From RGIG3009 sp045595845 (GTDB lineage Bacteria > Bacillota > Clostridia > Oscillospirales > Acutalibacteraceae): 43,752 nucleotides of DNA. Position numbers and translations under genes: made by a program. Location: contig JAZOBF010000012.1 in NCBI GenBank assembly GCA_045595845.1, positions 1 to 43,752 on the forward strand. Reading direction: 5' to 3'. Below are positions 15,068-22,997 of this stretch, in pieces (the first letter of the stretch is position 1; each line of letters starts with the position of its first letter). A model generated the notes under the pieces. That model saw only the letters and a list, made by a program, of their open reading frames with translations, did not search any database and was not told where the DNA came from.

Positions 15068-15745
15068 TCATCCTTTCAACGCGTTTATGATTACCGATTT
15101 CAGTATTTCAATAGACTGCTCCAACGTATTGCCGCTGGTGTCCACCATAACAGCATCCTCAGCAGGCTTTAAGGGTGCCGCCGCACGATGAGAATCGTTA
15201 TAATCGCGCTCTTTCATATCGGCCAAAACCTCGTCATAAGTAACCTGCATACCTTTTTCACACAATTCTAAATAACGGCGCTGCGCGCGATCCTCGGCAG
15301 ATGCCGTTAAAAAAATCTTAACCGATGCAAAAGGCAACACGACCGTGCCGATATCACGGCCATCCATAATAACATCGTTTTTCTGTGCCGTATCTTGTTG
15401 CAGACGGAATAAAAACTGACGAACAGGCGGCATGGCCGATGTTGTAGATGCGGCCATAGACACTTCCGGTGTACGGATGTACGCACTAACATCCACACCG
15501 TTCAAAAAGACTCGTTGTTCACCGTCTACATAGCCCATGGAAACGGTAATTTGCGGGAGCAGCGCCTCAACGGCTTCGGTGTTTTTGGGATCGATTCCGT
15601 TTTGCAAAACCGCATAACCAACGGTACGATATAAAGCACCTGTATCCACATAAAGATAGCCTAACTCTTTTGCTAAAATGCGTGCAATCGTACTTTTTCC
15701 GGCGCCGGACGGCCCGTCAATCGCAACACTTATTGTTTTTTCCAT
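15068..15745 (-). CDS. cmk: Cytidylate kinase
   Basis: A 225-residue kinase that phosphorylates CMP and dCMP with ATP. The P-loop is AIDGPSGAGKSTIA, followed by YVDTGALYRTV and the CMP-binding segment DGRDIGTVVLP. The LID region RAQRRYLEL and the RDYNDSHRAAAPLKPA stretch with the closing Asp are typical. Three ATG codons stand in a row (15751, 15748, 15745); the third is preferred because it is 7 bases from AGGTGG. It follows the flavoprotein gene by 12 bases and leads into plsC. Confidence 0.96.
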   Translation of the reverse strand: MEKTISVAIDGPSGAGKSTIARILAKELGYLYVDTGALYRTVGYAVLQNGIDPKNTEAVEALLPQITVSMGYVDGEQRVFLNGVDVSAYIRTPEVSMAASTTSAMPPVRQFLFRLQQDTAQKNDVIMDGRDIGTVVLPFASVKIFLTASAEDRAQRRYLELCEKGMQVTYDEVLADMKERDYNDSHRAAAPLKPAEDAVMVDTSGNTLEQSIEILKSVIINALKG

Positions 15746-15757
15746 CATCATTCCACC

Positions 15758-16981
15758 TCAAACATGATTGCCGGCAGCATAGCCGGTTGAAAAAGCAATT
15801 TGAAGATTAAATCCCCCGGTATAAGCATCAACATCAAGCACTTCGCCGGCAAAGTATAAACCATCAACCAACTTAGACGCCATCGTTTTAGCGTTAATTT
15901 CGCGTGTATCCACACCGCCCGCTGTCACAACTGCTTCCTCGAACGGTCGTAAACCGGCAACGGTAAGCGGGATGTTTTTCAACACTGCTCCAATACGCAT
16001 ACGCTGAGCACGGGATACCGAATGACATTTCACATCTCCCGCCGCTCCGCTGAGCCGTAACAGAATCGGCACCATCGATCGCGGCACAAGGGATGCCAGT
16101 ACATTCCCTAAACACACATTAGAATTTTCCTCAAATTCTCGTAAAAGCCGCGCATCCAACCGTTCAGCGGTTAAGGCCGGTTTCATATCCAATGTTATGG
16201 CATAGCGTCCCGACACCGGCGTATGTAAATGAGCACTGGCACTGAGAATAATCGGACCCGATACACCGAAATGTGTAAAAAGCATTTCCCCGAAATCGGT
16301 ATACACCGTTTTCCCCGTTTCGGTATCCCGTAAGGTAATAGCACAGTTTTTTAAGGACAGACCTTGCAAATCTCCACACCAATCCTCCACCGTATTCAAG
16401 GCTACCAAAGACGGGCGAGGTTGTATGACGGTGTGCCCCGCTTGGCGAGCAAGTGTATAGCCGTCACCTGTCGAACCGGTACCGGAATACGAGCAACCAC
16501 CCGTACATACGATAACCGCACACGCCTGTAAAGTCTCCCCTGTTTCCAGCTCTACACCGTGACAATTGCCATCTTCCAATAACAGACGCGATACGCGGCC
16601 GGTCTTAAAACGGCAGCCTTGGGAGCGCGCAAACGTTTGTAACGCGTCCACAATATCTACTGCTTTATCGGAAACTGGATAGACACGATTTCCGCGTTCG
16701 ACCTTGAGCGGTACACCCTGTTTTTCAAAAAACGCCATGGTATCTTGCGGTGTGAAAGCAGAAAAGGCGCTATACAAAAACCGACCGTTCCCCGGTGTGT
16801 TGGCAACACAATCCTGTACCGAACAGGCATTTGTTACATTACAGCGTCCTTTTCCGGTGATCATCACTTTGCGAGCCATTCGCGCATTCCGTTCCACAAC
16901 GGTAACAACATGTCCGCGGCTTGCCGCCATACCCGCCGCAAGTAAGCCGGAAGCACCTCCACCGACAACAATCACCTGCAT
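15758..16981 (-). CDS. HI0933/YhiN-family FAD-dependent oxidoreductase
   Basis: A 407-residue flavoprotein of the BaiN/YhiN (HI0933-like) group. The N-terminal Rossmann motif is VVGGGASGLLAAG, the family signature is KVMITGKGRCNVTN, and a second signature CTGGCSYSGTGSTGDGY lies midway. The C-terminal GGVDTREI, GLYFAGEVLDVDAYTGGFNLQIAFSTG closes the FAD site. A bile-acid-related role was proposed for one member (BaiN), but most have no known substrate. The start ATG overlaps the rpiR-type regulator stop by one base (TGATG), with GGAGG 10 bases upstream; a GTG one codon earlier is also possible. It is co-transcribed with cmk. Confidence 0.9.
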   Translation of the reverse strand: MQVIVVGGGASGLLAAGMAASRGHVVTVVERNARMARKVMITGKGRCNVTNACSVQDCVANTPGNGRFLYSAFSAFTPQDTMAFFEKQGVPLKVERGNRVYPVSDKAVDIVDALQTFARSQGCRFKTGRVSRLLLEDGNCHGVELETGETLQACAVIVCTGGCSYSGTGSTGDGYTLARQAGHTVIQPRPSLVALNTVEDWCGDLQGLSLKNCAITLRDTETGKTVYTDFGEMLFTHFGVSGPIILSASAHLHTPVSGRYAITLDMKPALTAERLDARLLREFEENSNVCLGNVLASLVPRSMVPILLRLSGAAGDVKCHSVSRAQRMRIGAVLKNIPLTVAGLRPFEEAVVTAGGVDTREINAKTMASKLVDGLYFAGEVLDVDAYTGGFNLQIAFSTGYAAGNHV

Positions 16982-17868
16982 CACGACGGTTCCTCCAATG
17001 AGTCGGCTCGTTCAAGCGGTTGATAGATTTGGTACATTTCCCATAACTCTTCCAGTTCAGTCAAACGCTCACGGTTTTCGTCTGCTCGTTTTAGTGAGAT
17101 GGCGACTAACAAGGCGTTAATCACGCTGAGCGGTGCCACCAAAGAATCCACAATGGTGGGCATATCACTGTGCGCAAGCAACAGACTGGAACTGAGTTCT
17201 GCAACAGGAGACAGGATACTGTCCGTTACGGCAATCACTTTTGCGCCACGAGAATGTGCAAAATGCGCCGCCTTTACAGAACGGCTGGAATATCGCGGGA
17301 AACTGACAACTAAAAGCGCATCTTGTTCGCCGATAGCATACAATTCCTCCAACACTTCCGTAACATTTGATGTGTTGATTAAGCGCACATCGGGTAACAA
17401 CAATTTTAAATAAAACGCCGCAAACTGCGCCAAAGCACGGCAACTACCTGCTCCAAATACATAAACATGGCGTGCATTAACCAAGGCTTCTACCGCACCG
17501 TCAAATACATCACACGGCAACTCCTCCAAGGTTTGTCGAATATTCGCCATATCATATGTCATAACACTTTCCAAGACATCACTGTCTTGCATACGAGAGC
17601 GGGATACTTCGACGCGTTGGACACTTGTCAGTTTACTGCGTATCAATTTTTGCACGGCTTTTTGCAATTGCGGGTAGCCCGAAAAGCCAAGCTCGGTTGC
17701 AAAACGAACAACGGTAGATTCACTCACTCCTACCGTTTCACCTAACCGATAAGCGGTCATAAAAGCCGCTTCGTCATAGTGTTCTAAAATGTATGCGGCG
17801 ATACGACGCTGTCCTTTCGAAAACCCCGCCATTTCATTGGAAAGATGTGCCATCAGATCCATGTTCAT
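16981..17868 (-). CDS. MurR/RpiR-family transcriptional regulator
   Basis: A 295-residue regulator. An N-terminal HTH (about 1-77: FSKGQRRIAAYIL, VGVSESTVVRFATELGFSGYPQLQ) is followed by a SIS phosphosugar-binding domain (about 125-255) with VYVFGAGSCRALAQF and VVSFPRYSSRSV. Family members sense a phosphosugar such as MurNAc-6-P, glucosamine-6-P or ribose-5-P. No sugar uptake operon is next to it; it leads the flavoprotein-cmk-plsC-ispH run, and rpiB is about 4.6 kb further along the same strand. AGGAGG precedes the ATG. It has its own promoter. Confidence 0.92.
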   Translation of the reverse strand: MNMDLMAHLSNEMAGFSKGQRRIAAYILEHYDEAAFMTAYRLGETVGVSESTVVRFATELGFSGYPQLQKAVQKLIRSKLTSVQRVEVSRSRMQDSDVLESVMTYDMANIRQTLEELPCDVFDGAVEALVNARHVYVFGAGSCRALAQFAAFYLKLLLPDVRLINTSNVTEVLEELYAIGEQDALLVVSFPRYSSRSVKAAHFAHSRGAKVIAVTDSILSPVAELSSSLLLAHSDMPTIVDSLVAPLSVINALLVAISLKRADENRERLTELEELWEMYQIYQPLERADSLEEPS

Positions 17869-17891
17869 GCCCCCCCTCCTCTCGATATACT

Positions 17892-17920
17892 ATTTTAAAA
17901 CTTTCGGGAGTAAAATGCAA
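17892..17920 (-). promoter_or_regulatory. Promoter of the RpiR-type regulator operon
   Basis: On the minus strand TTGCAT, a 17-base spacer, then TAAAAT (plus coordinates 17915-17920 and 17892-17897), about 10 bases upstream of AGGAGG. The -35 overlaps one arm of the hairpin at 17911-17945. Confidence 0.6.
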
Positions 17921-17945
17921 GGCAAAACAAAAAACTTGCATTTTA
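17911..17945 (-). terminator. Hairpin at the end of the membrane-protein gene
   Basis: A perfect 11-bp stem (17911-17921 with 17935-17945) with a 13-base A-rich loop. It overlaps the stop codon at 17943. The trailing arm ends in TTTTA on the minus strand, giving a modest terminator that also overlaps the next promoter. Confidence 0.5.
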
Positions 17946-18488
17946 AAAACGGAACATTTTACGAATAGAAGGTTGTACCCGCATAAAATACAGCGGTAGT
18001 ACGCGAGAAAGTCCGATGTCGTATATCACAAAAATGACATTTCCTGCCAATAGAAACATCAACAAAAAAGCAGAGAGTGGCAGCGAGACGCCTTCCAAAC
18101 GAAACGCATCCATGGAAAATCCGACTTGTGATAACACGATATATCCGCCAATGGTTGCCAAATTAAAAACGCCTACTTTAGCAAGCCACTCCCAGACACG
18201 GCTTTTGAGATTCTCCAGTGATGCTTTGATGATTGGATAATATCCGAAAAAAACAATAAAAAGTGTTTTGGCTTCAACATCCGGAACAATAAGCAATGCG
18301 ACAAGAGATACTGCGGCATAAGCGCAAAACGCCCACTTTTTACCGCATTCAATCACAAGCGGAATCAGAAACGTTCCCGCAAGCGGCGGGAGCGCATAGG
18401 TGGCAAAAGGGAAAATTGTCAACAAGAGTACCGTGATTGACACAGCACTTAAAACGCCTCCGAGCGCTGTGTATGATGTCCTTTTCAA
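17943..18488 (-). CDS. Multi-helix membrane protein (ECF S-component-like)
   Basis: A 181-residue integral membrane protein with about five or six hydrophobic helices. The N-terminal TALGGVLSAVSITVLLL and the central GYYPIIKASLENL resemble small substrate-binding (S) subunits of ECF transporters or related proteins, but no ligand motif is recognisable. The start is TTG at 18488, preceded by GAGGTGAAGG; an in-frame ATG at 18533 lies inside the preceding gene. It is 11 bases after the J-domain gene and probably translated with it. The function is unknown. Confidence 0.75.
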   Translation of the reverse strand: MKRTSYTALGGVLSAVSITVLLLTIFPFATYALPPLAGTFLIPLVIECGKKWAFCAYAAVSLVALLIVPDVEAKTLFIVFFGYYPIIKASLENLKSRVWEWLAKVGVFNLATIGGYIVLSQVGFSMDAFRLEGVSLPLSAFLLMFLLAGNVIFVIYDIGLSRVLPLYFMRVQPSIRKMFRF

Positions 18489-18499
18489 GCCTTCACCTC

Positions 18500-19102
18500 T
18501 CAACAGCAACGGATCAAATCGCCGCCCATGCATTCACAGCAACAATCGGCACAAATTAAGCCATTGCATACATCACAAGCGCTGCATCCACCAACAGGTG
18601 CGGGGGTTACATGATAACCACCCGTACGGCGCTGACGGTCCATTTGTTCAACCGCCTGTCGATATTCTGCGTTTGTGGGATCCATACGTGAAGCTGTTGA
18701 AAGGTGGGAAAACGCCTCCTCCAACCATCCCTTTTTATACAGCACACTACCCTTAAGAAAGTACCATTCGGCATCACGCGACGGTGCGGGAATCCCGTCC
18801 AGCAATGATTCCGCATCAATGGTGCGCCCGGTACGGATCAGATTCCGAATATCCGTGTAACGCGACGGTCCGCCCGCTTGATATCCGTCAGAATGATCCG
18901 AAGTGTTTCCTTGACGGCGCATACGAATGATCGCGTCATAGGCCTCGTTAATTTCTTGCATTTTTTCTTCAGCTAAATCTGATAACGGATTATTGGTGTA
19001 GTTATCGGGATGATATTTTTTGGCAAGTTCACGGTAAGCGGCTTTCACTTCATCATCGGTAGCCGTGGCTTGAATACCAAGCACTTCATACGGATTTTGC
19101 AT
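18500..19102 (-). CDS. J-domain protein with TPR-like and cysteine-rich tail
   Basis: A 200-residue protein. Residues 3-65 form a J domain with the HPD motif (KKYHPDNYT), which stimulates the ATPase of DnaK-type chaperones. Residues about 80-158 contain helical TPR-like repeats (SRDAEWYFLKGSVLYKKGWL, AFSHLSTASRMDPTNAEY). The last 28 residues are strikingly cysteine-rich (GGCSACDVCNGLICADCCCE, then GGDLIRCC), which could bind metal or be membrane-lipidated. No DnaJ zinc-finger or C-terminal domains occur, so this is a specialised co-chaperone. ATG 19102 follows GGAGG. The DUF5685 gene upstream ends 3 bases before it. Confidence 0.9.
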   Translation of the reverse strand: MQNPYEVLGIQATATDDEVKAAYRELAKKYHPDNYTNNPLSDLAEEKMQEINEAYDAIIRMRRQGNTSDHSDGYQAGGPSRYTDIRNLIRTGRTIDAESLLDGIPAPSRDAEWYFLKGSVLYKKGWLEEAFSHLSTASRMDPTNAEYRQAVEQMDRQRRTGGYHVTPAPVGGCSACDVCNGLICADCCCECMGGDLIRCC

Positions 19103-19105
19103 TAT

Positions 19106-19999
19106 TTAAACCTCCAAAACGGTACGGCGAGTATGTTTTCGGTCGCCGTACAACACTTGTTTTTGCATAGTAGGAATGCCGAGATCCAGTATATTACGTA
19201 AAATACCGTCAAATCGACGGATAGTCAACAACTCATACGCCGCCTTACATTCAGCAAGAGAAGCGTTTAAGATAAATTTTGCGGATTCGCGCGCAACCTT
19301 AATCTGCTCCTTATTTAAAAGAGGAGTATCCTGTGATAATGCAATTGGGTTATACGCCCTGTTTTTCAAATCCTCTTGCAGATCGTCCGCCGCGTCCATC
19401 AAATAAATCCAGCGGCCTAAACAATATCCCAACCTTGACAACACCCGCTTTTGCTTTTCATCATTTGATGCTTGAGAGCAAAGTGCCGCCAGTATCTGTG
19501 CAGTCGGTTCAGCCACTTGATCTATAGATTTTGTATTATTCCGTTCCAGTTCGAACTGGTTGTTCATGGCCTGTTCAATTACGCGGTCAAGCTCCGGTAA
19601 ACATTTCGCCGCACGCAAGCGATTACGCCGCATAACAGGCAAAACCAAGCGAGCCGCCAAGCGTTTCAAAAAGCGCTCATCGCGTATAGTGTCCATCGTT
19701 TTGTGATATACCAATAACACGGCGGCATCGGCACAAAAATCCAGCGAGCTGTTGCTTTGACAACAGAAGCGCTTTTTGAGCGGGTTGTACGGACATCTGC
19801 CTTTGTGAAATCCGACACACTCATCGCTCAATGCCAAATACAGCAAGGCTAAAAAGGTCATATCGTAACTGAGCGTCATTTGAGCAATTACGCCGTACCG
19901 CTTGCCGAGCGTTTTACACAGCGAACAATAAATGCCGCGATATTGCTCGAATTCTCCCATTTTAAGTTCAGGTTGATATACTTTCACATAACCAAACAT
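19106..19999 (-). CDS. DUF5685 family protein
   Basis: A 297-residue protein starting MFGYVKVYQPELKMGEFEQY, the usual DUF5685 opening. A cysteine pair in RGIYCSLCKTLGKRYG and further cysteines (GRCPYNPLKKRFCCQS) suggest a metal site. The remaining sequence is mainly helical with a DAADDLQEDLKNRAYNP motif that recalls acidic metal- or diphosphate-binding helices, which is an inference. ATG 19999 is preferred because it gives the family N-terminus; a GTG at 20011 is close to GAGGTGA. It pairs tightly with the J-domain gene, an arrangement I recall from other Clostridia. The function is unknown. Confidence 0.85.
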   Translation of the reverse strand: MFGYVKVYQPELKMGEFEQYRGIYCSLCKTLGKRYGVIAQMTLSYDMTFLALLYLALSDECVGFHKGRCPYNPLKKRFCCQSNSSLDFCADAAVLLVYHKTMDTIRDERFLKRLAARLVLPVMRRNRLRAAKCLPELDRVIEQAMNNQFELERNNTKSIDQVAEPTAQILAALCSQASNDEKQKRVLSRLGYCLGRWIYLMDAADDLQEDLKNRAYNPIALSQDTPLLNKEQIKVARESAKFILNASLAECKAAYELLTIRRFDGILRNILDLGIPTMQKQVLYGDRKHTRRTVLEV

Positions 20000-20085
20000 A
20001 GTGTCCCCCACTCACCTCGATATCATGATATAATATTTTAATATTGCAATAATGAAAGATTTGTAAATATTCTGTTTGTGACACA

Positions 20086-20094
20086 TGGTATAAT
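20086..20094 (+). promoter_or_regulatory. Extended -10 promoter of the DUF378 gene
   Basis: TGGTATAAT gives an extended, otherwise perfect -10 (TATAAT at 20089-20094). The -35 is weak. The start codon lies 80 bases downstream. Confidence 0.55.
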
Positions 20095-20174
20095 ATTCGC
20101 ATTTTCAGGCGATACTAAGTTCGCGCATTACCATGCGTGCTAAATGAAAGCAGCGATCCGAGGAGGGAAACAGG

Positions 20175-20390
20175 ATGATAGACAGAATCGCATTATTACT
20201 GACGGTCATCGGCGCCCTGAACTGGGGAAGCATCGGTTTGTTCCAATTTGACATCGTCGCATGGATTTGCGGCGGTCAGGACGGTCCTATCAGCCGTGTA
20301 ATCTACACACTGGTCGGTTTGGCAGGATTGTGGTGCATCTCGTTGTTTTTCCGCAAGCGCGAGCATCTTCTTGACAAAGACGATGCTTAA
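20175..20390 (+). CDS. DUF378 (YuzA-type) small membrane protein
   Basis: A 71-residue protein with two membrane helices (about 5-28 and 40-58). The family signature LLLTVIGALNWGSIGLFQFD, then YTLVGLAGLWCISLFF, is clear. DUF378 proteins are small inner-membrane proteins of unknown function. GAGGAGGG lies upstream of the ATG. It is a single-gene unit ended by a strong shared terminator. Confidence 0.92.
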   Translation: MIDRIALLLTVIGALNWGSIGLFQFDIVAWICGGQDGPISRVIYTLVGLAGLWCISLFFRKREHLLDKDDA

Positions 20391-20428
20391 AAAATCAGGA
20401 CCGTCGCAAACGGCGGTCCTGATTTTTT
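20389..20428. terminator. Bidirectional terminator between the DUF378 gene and ackA
   Basis: An 18-bp stem (20389-20406 with 20411-20428, one G-T pair), loop CAAA, flanked by A and T runs. It starts at the DUF378 stop and ends 6 bases before the ackA stop on the other strand. Confidence 0.9.
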
Positions 20429-20433
20429 TATAC

Positions 20434-21624
20434 TTACACCAATGCTTGTGTATCGCGAGCAATTACCAGTTCTTCATTGGTAGGAATGACGAAAGCGCGC
20501 ACATCGGAATCCGGTGTACTGATTTCCGCTTCTTCGCCGTGTACCAGATTAGCCGTTGCATCCAACTTGACACCCAAATAGGCGAGCTTTTCCAACAATT
20601 CGGCGCGTAATTTATCTTGGTTCTCACCGATACCGGCGGTAAAGACGATCGCGTCCAAACCGCCGAGTGCCGCTACATAGCCACCAATATATTTTAAAAT
20701 CTGATAACTGCGCATATCCCAAGCCAGTTTGGCCCGGGTATTGCCATCAACCATAGCGGCGGCAATATCGCGATCATCACTGGAAACGCCGGAAATGCCC
20801 AGCATACCGGACTTTTTATTCATAAGTGCATCCATCTCGGCAGGGGTTAACCCCTCTTTTTCCATGATAAAGGTGACGGCAGACGGGTCCACCATACCGC
20901 TGCGTGTACCCATTAAGAAACCATCGAGAGGTGTGAGTCCCATGGTGGTGTCAATGACCTTACCGTCTTTAACAGCCGCCAAAGACGAACCGTTACCTAA
21001 ATGGCAAGTAATAATGCGTGTACCTTTACCGTCCGGTTTACCCAATAATTCACAACACCGCGCTGTTACGAAACGATGCGAAGTGCCATGAAACCCGTAA
21101 CGGCGTATACCGTATTTTTCGTAATATTCGTACGGTAAGCCCCACAGATAGGCAACTTCCGGCATTGTCTGATGAAAAGAAGTGTCAAATACAGCAACCT
21201 GCGGAATATCCTTGCCGAAGGTAGCGGTAGCCGCCTCAATCCCCTGGACCCCCGCCGGATTATGCAACGGTGCAAGCGAGGCATAGTCACGAATTGCCTG
21301 AATTACTTTATCCGTAATACGGACAGATTTATCAAACTGTGCACCACCCTGTACCACACGGTGACCGATTGCCGTCACATCGGACAAGTTGTCAATAACC
21401 TTACCTTCACCGGTCGTCAAGGCCTGTTTAACCTGCTCAAAAGCGGCGGCGTGATCCGGCATAGCGGCATCCTTCTGAAATACCTTACCGTTTGCTTTGT
21501 GCGTGAAACGACCGTCAATACCGATGCGTTCACACACGCCCTTGGCAATGGTTTTCTCACCATCCATGTCAATCAACTGATATTTGAGCGATGAACTGCC
21601 CGCGTTAATAACGAGAATTTTCAT
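20434..21624 (-). CDS. ackA: Acetate kinase
   Basis: A 396-residue ASKHA-fold kinase that converts acetyl phosphate and ADP to acetate and ATP, the main ATP-yielding step of acetate fermentation. Seen are the phosphate-1 motif MKILVINAGSSSLKYQ, GHRVVQGG, FDTSFHQTMP, RYGFHGTSH, CHLGNGSS and FTAGIGEN. The length is standard. AGGAG lies 10 bases upstream of the ATG. No pta gene is adjacent, which is common in Clostridia. It reads away from tmcAL, with promoters whose -10 boxes are 2 bases apart. Confidence 0.97.
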   Translation of the reverse strand: MKILVINAGSSSLKYQLIDMDGEKTIAKGVCERIGIDGRFTHKANGKVFQKDAAMPDHAAAFEQVKQALTTGEGKVIDNLSDVTAIGHRVVQGGAQFDKSVRITDKVIQAIRDYASLAPLHNPAGVQGIEAATATFGKDIPQVAVFDTSFHQTMPEVAYLWGLPYEYYEKYGIRRYGFHGTSHRFVTARCCELLGKPDGKGTRIITCHLGNGSSLAAVKDGKVIDTTMGLTPLDGFLMGTRSGMVDPSAVTFIMEKEGLTPAEMDALMNKKSGMLGISGVSSDDRDIAAAMVDGNTRAKLAWDMRSYQILKYIGGYVAALGGLDAIVFTAGIGENQDKLRAELLEKLAYLGVKLDATANLVHGEEAEISTPDSDVRAFVIPTNEELVIARDTQALV

Positions 21625-21648
21625 AGTGTTCGATCTCCTAACACAATA

Positions 21649-21677
21649 TTGATTTTCTATATAAAATACGATATACT
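21649..21677 (+). promoter_or_regulatory. Promoter of tmcAL
   Basis: TTGATT at 21649-21654, a 17-base spacer, TATACT at 21672-21677. It interlocks with the ackA promoter on the other strand. Confidence 0.75.
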
Positions 21678-21679
21678 AT

Positions 21680-21708
21680 ATCATAGTACGAAATGGTATC
21701 TTTTTCAA
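21680..21708 (-). promoter_or_regulatory. Promoter of ackA
   Basis: On the minus strand TTGAAA, a 17-base spacer, TATGAT (plus coordinates 21703-21708 and 21680-21685). Its -10 lies 2 bases from the -10 of the divergent tmcAL promoter, so the two polymerases would compete. Confidence 0.75.
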
Positions 21709-21748
21709 CCGCTTTTTCAAATTTTTACCGCGGAGGTGACAGTTTTTT

Positions 21749-22957
21749 ATGCGAGTAGCAGGTATCATCGCAGAATATAACCCGTTCCACAACGGGCACG
21801 CACTTCATATCGAAAAAACACGCGAAGCGGGCGGCGGATGTGAAGCAACCCATGTTGTTGCCGTTATGAGCGGCAGTTTTGTACAACGCGGCGAACCCGC
21901 CATTCTGTCTAAATTTGATCGAGCAAAAGCGGCGCTGGCGGGGGGCGTTGATTTGGTAATCGAATTGCCTACGCCGTGGTGTCTTTCCTCTGCAGAAGGA
22001 TTTGCATTCGGTGCCGTATCGCTTTTAAATGCTCTCGGTTGTGTGGATGTGCTTAGTTTTGGCTCCGAAATCGGCAAAATCGAACCATTGAATAAAGCCG
22101 TCACCATCATGCAGACACCGCGTTTTCACTCATTGCTTAAGTATCACCTGGGGCTTGGCATTTCCTTTGCAGAAGCTCAACAAAAAGCATTGGCGGAAAT
22201 TGCGGGAGCAACAGCCGCTGCAGTTTTAGACACGCCCAATAACATTCTCGGTATCGAATACATAAAAGCATTACAAGCTTGTCATTCCCCCATCAAACCG
22301 TTCACCGTAGCAAGGCAGGGTTCCGGACACGATAGCATGACACCGATTGGAAATATTGCGTCGGCTTCCTATTTGCGCACTTTGTTATCCTCCGACCGTC
22401 TGCTCAACGCCTTGCCGTATATGCCCGCCGGTTGTGCCGCCATTGTATCAGAGGCGGCCGATGCGGGACATATGCCGGCGAGTTCATCCGTTTTAGACCG
22501 TGCCGTATTATCCATGTTGCGCCGCTTATCACTAGAGGATTTAAAAGCGTTGCCCATCCTGTCCGAAGGACTGGAAAACCGCGTATATTCCGCCATTCGC
22601 AAGTCAAAAACCTTGTCAGAATTGGAAAACAGCATCAAAACCAAGCGGTATCCGTTAACGCGTATCCGTCGTTTACTGTGGTCAGCTTTCTTGGGCATTA
22701 ACAGCGAATACGCCTCAGAACCTCCTCCCTATCTTCGTGTTTTAGCGGCAAATGAACGCGGCAAAGAAATATTATCATCTTCCAAATCAACCGTTCCGCT
22801 TTTGTATCGGGCTTCACAGGTAGCGAAACTTGATGAAGCTTGCCAACGGTTATGGAATTTGGAAACGCGCGCCACCGACTTGCACGCACTCGCCTGTCCT
22901 GTTCCCCCGCCCTGTGACACCGATTACACAACCGGCTTGATTCGCTCCGAAATATAA
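21749..22957 (+). CDS. tmcAL: tRNA(Met) cytidine acetate ligase TmcAL
   Basis: A 402-residue nucleotidyltransferase-like enzyme (YlbM family) that makes N4-acetylcytidine at the wobble position of elongator tRNA-Met, using acetate and ATP. The N-terminal GIIAEYNPFHNGH contains the HxGH-type ATP motif. GSFVQRGEPAILSKFDRA and VDLVIELPTPWCLSSAEGFA follow, with GIEYIKAL and TVARQGSGHDS in the C-terminal half. GGAGGTGA lies upstream of the ATG. It is a single-gene unit with its own promoter and terminator, divergent from acetate kinase, whose product is its substrate. Confidence 0.95.
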   Translation: MRVAGIIAEYNPFHNGHALHIEKTREAGGGCEATHVVAVMSGSFVQRGEPAILSKFDRAKAALAGGVDLVIELPTPWCLSSAEGFAFGAVSLLNALGCVDVLSFGSEIGKIEPLNKAVTIMQTPRFHSLLKYHLGLGISFAEAQQKALAEIAGATAAAVLDTPNNILGIEYIKALQACHSPIKPFTVARQGSGHDSMTPIGNIASASYLRTLLSSDRLLNALPYMPAGCAAIVSEAADAGHMPASSSVLDRAVLSMLRRLSLEDLKALPILSEGLENRVYSAIRKSKTLSELENSIKTKRYPLTRIRRLLWSAFLGINSEYASEPPPYLRVLAANERGKEILSSSKSTVPLLYRASQVAKLDEACQRLWNLETRATDLHALACPVPPPCDTDYTTGLIRSEI

Positions 22958-22962
22958 GAACA

Positions 22963-22997
22963 ACCGCCCTGTGCGTTTACACAGGGCGGTCTTTTTT
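22963..22997. terminator. Terminator between tmcAL and ftsH
   Basis: A perfect 11-bp stem (22963-22973 with 22980-22990), 6-base loop, then CTTTTTT on the plus strand. The T run overlaps the ftsH stop codon on the minus strand, and the hairpin can serve both convergent genes. Confidence 0.85.

Noticed and set aside
11897..17868. A sugar-catabolic operon based on the RpiR regulator and rpiB
   Set aside because: The genes between are cmk, plsC and ispH, which are core functions. No transporter or sugar kinase is present.
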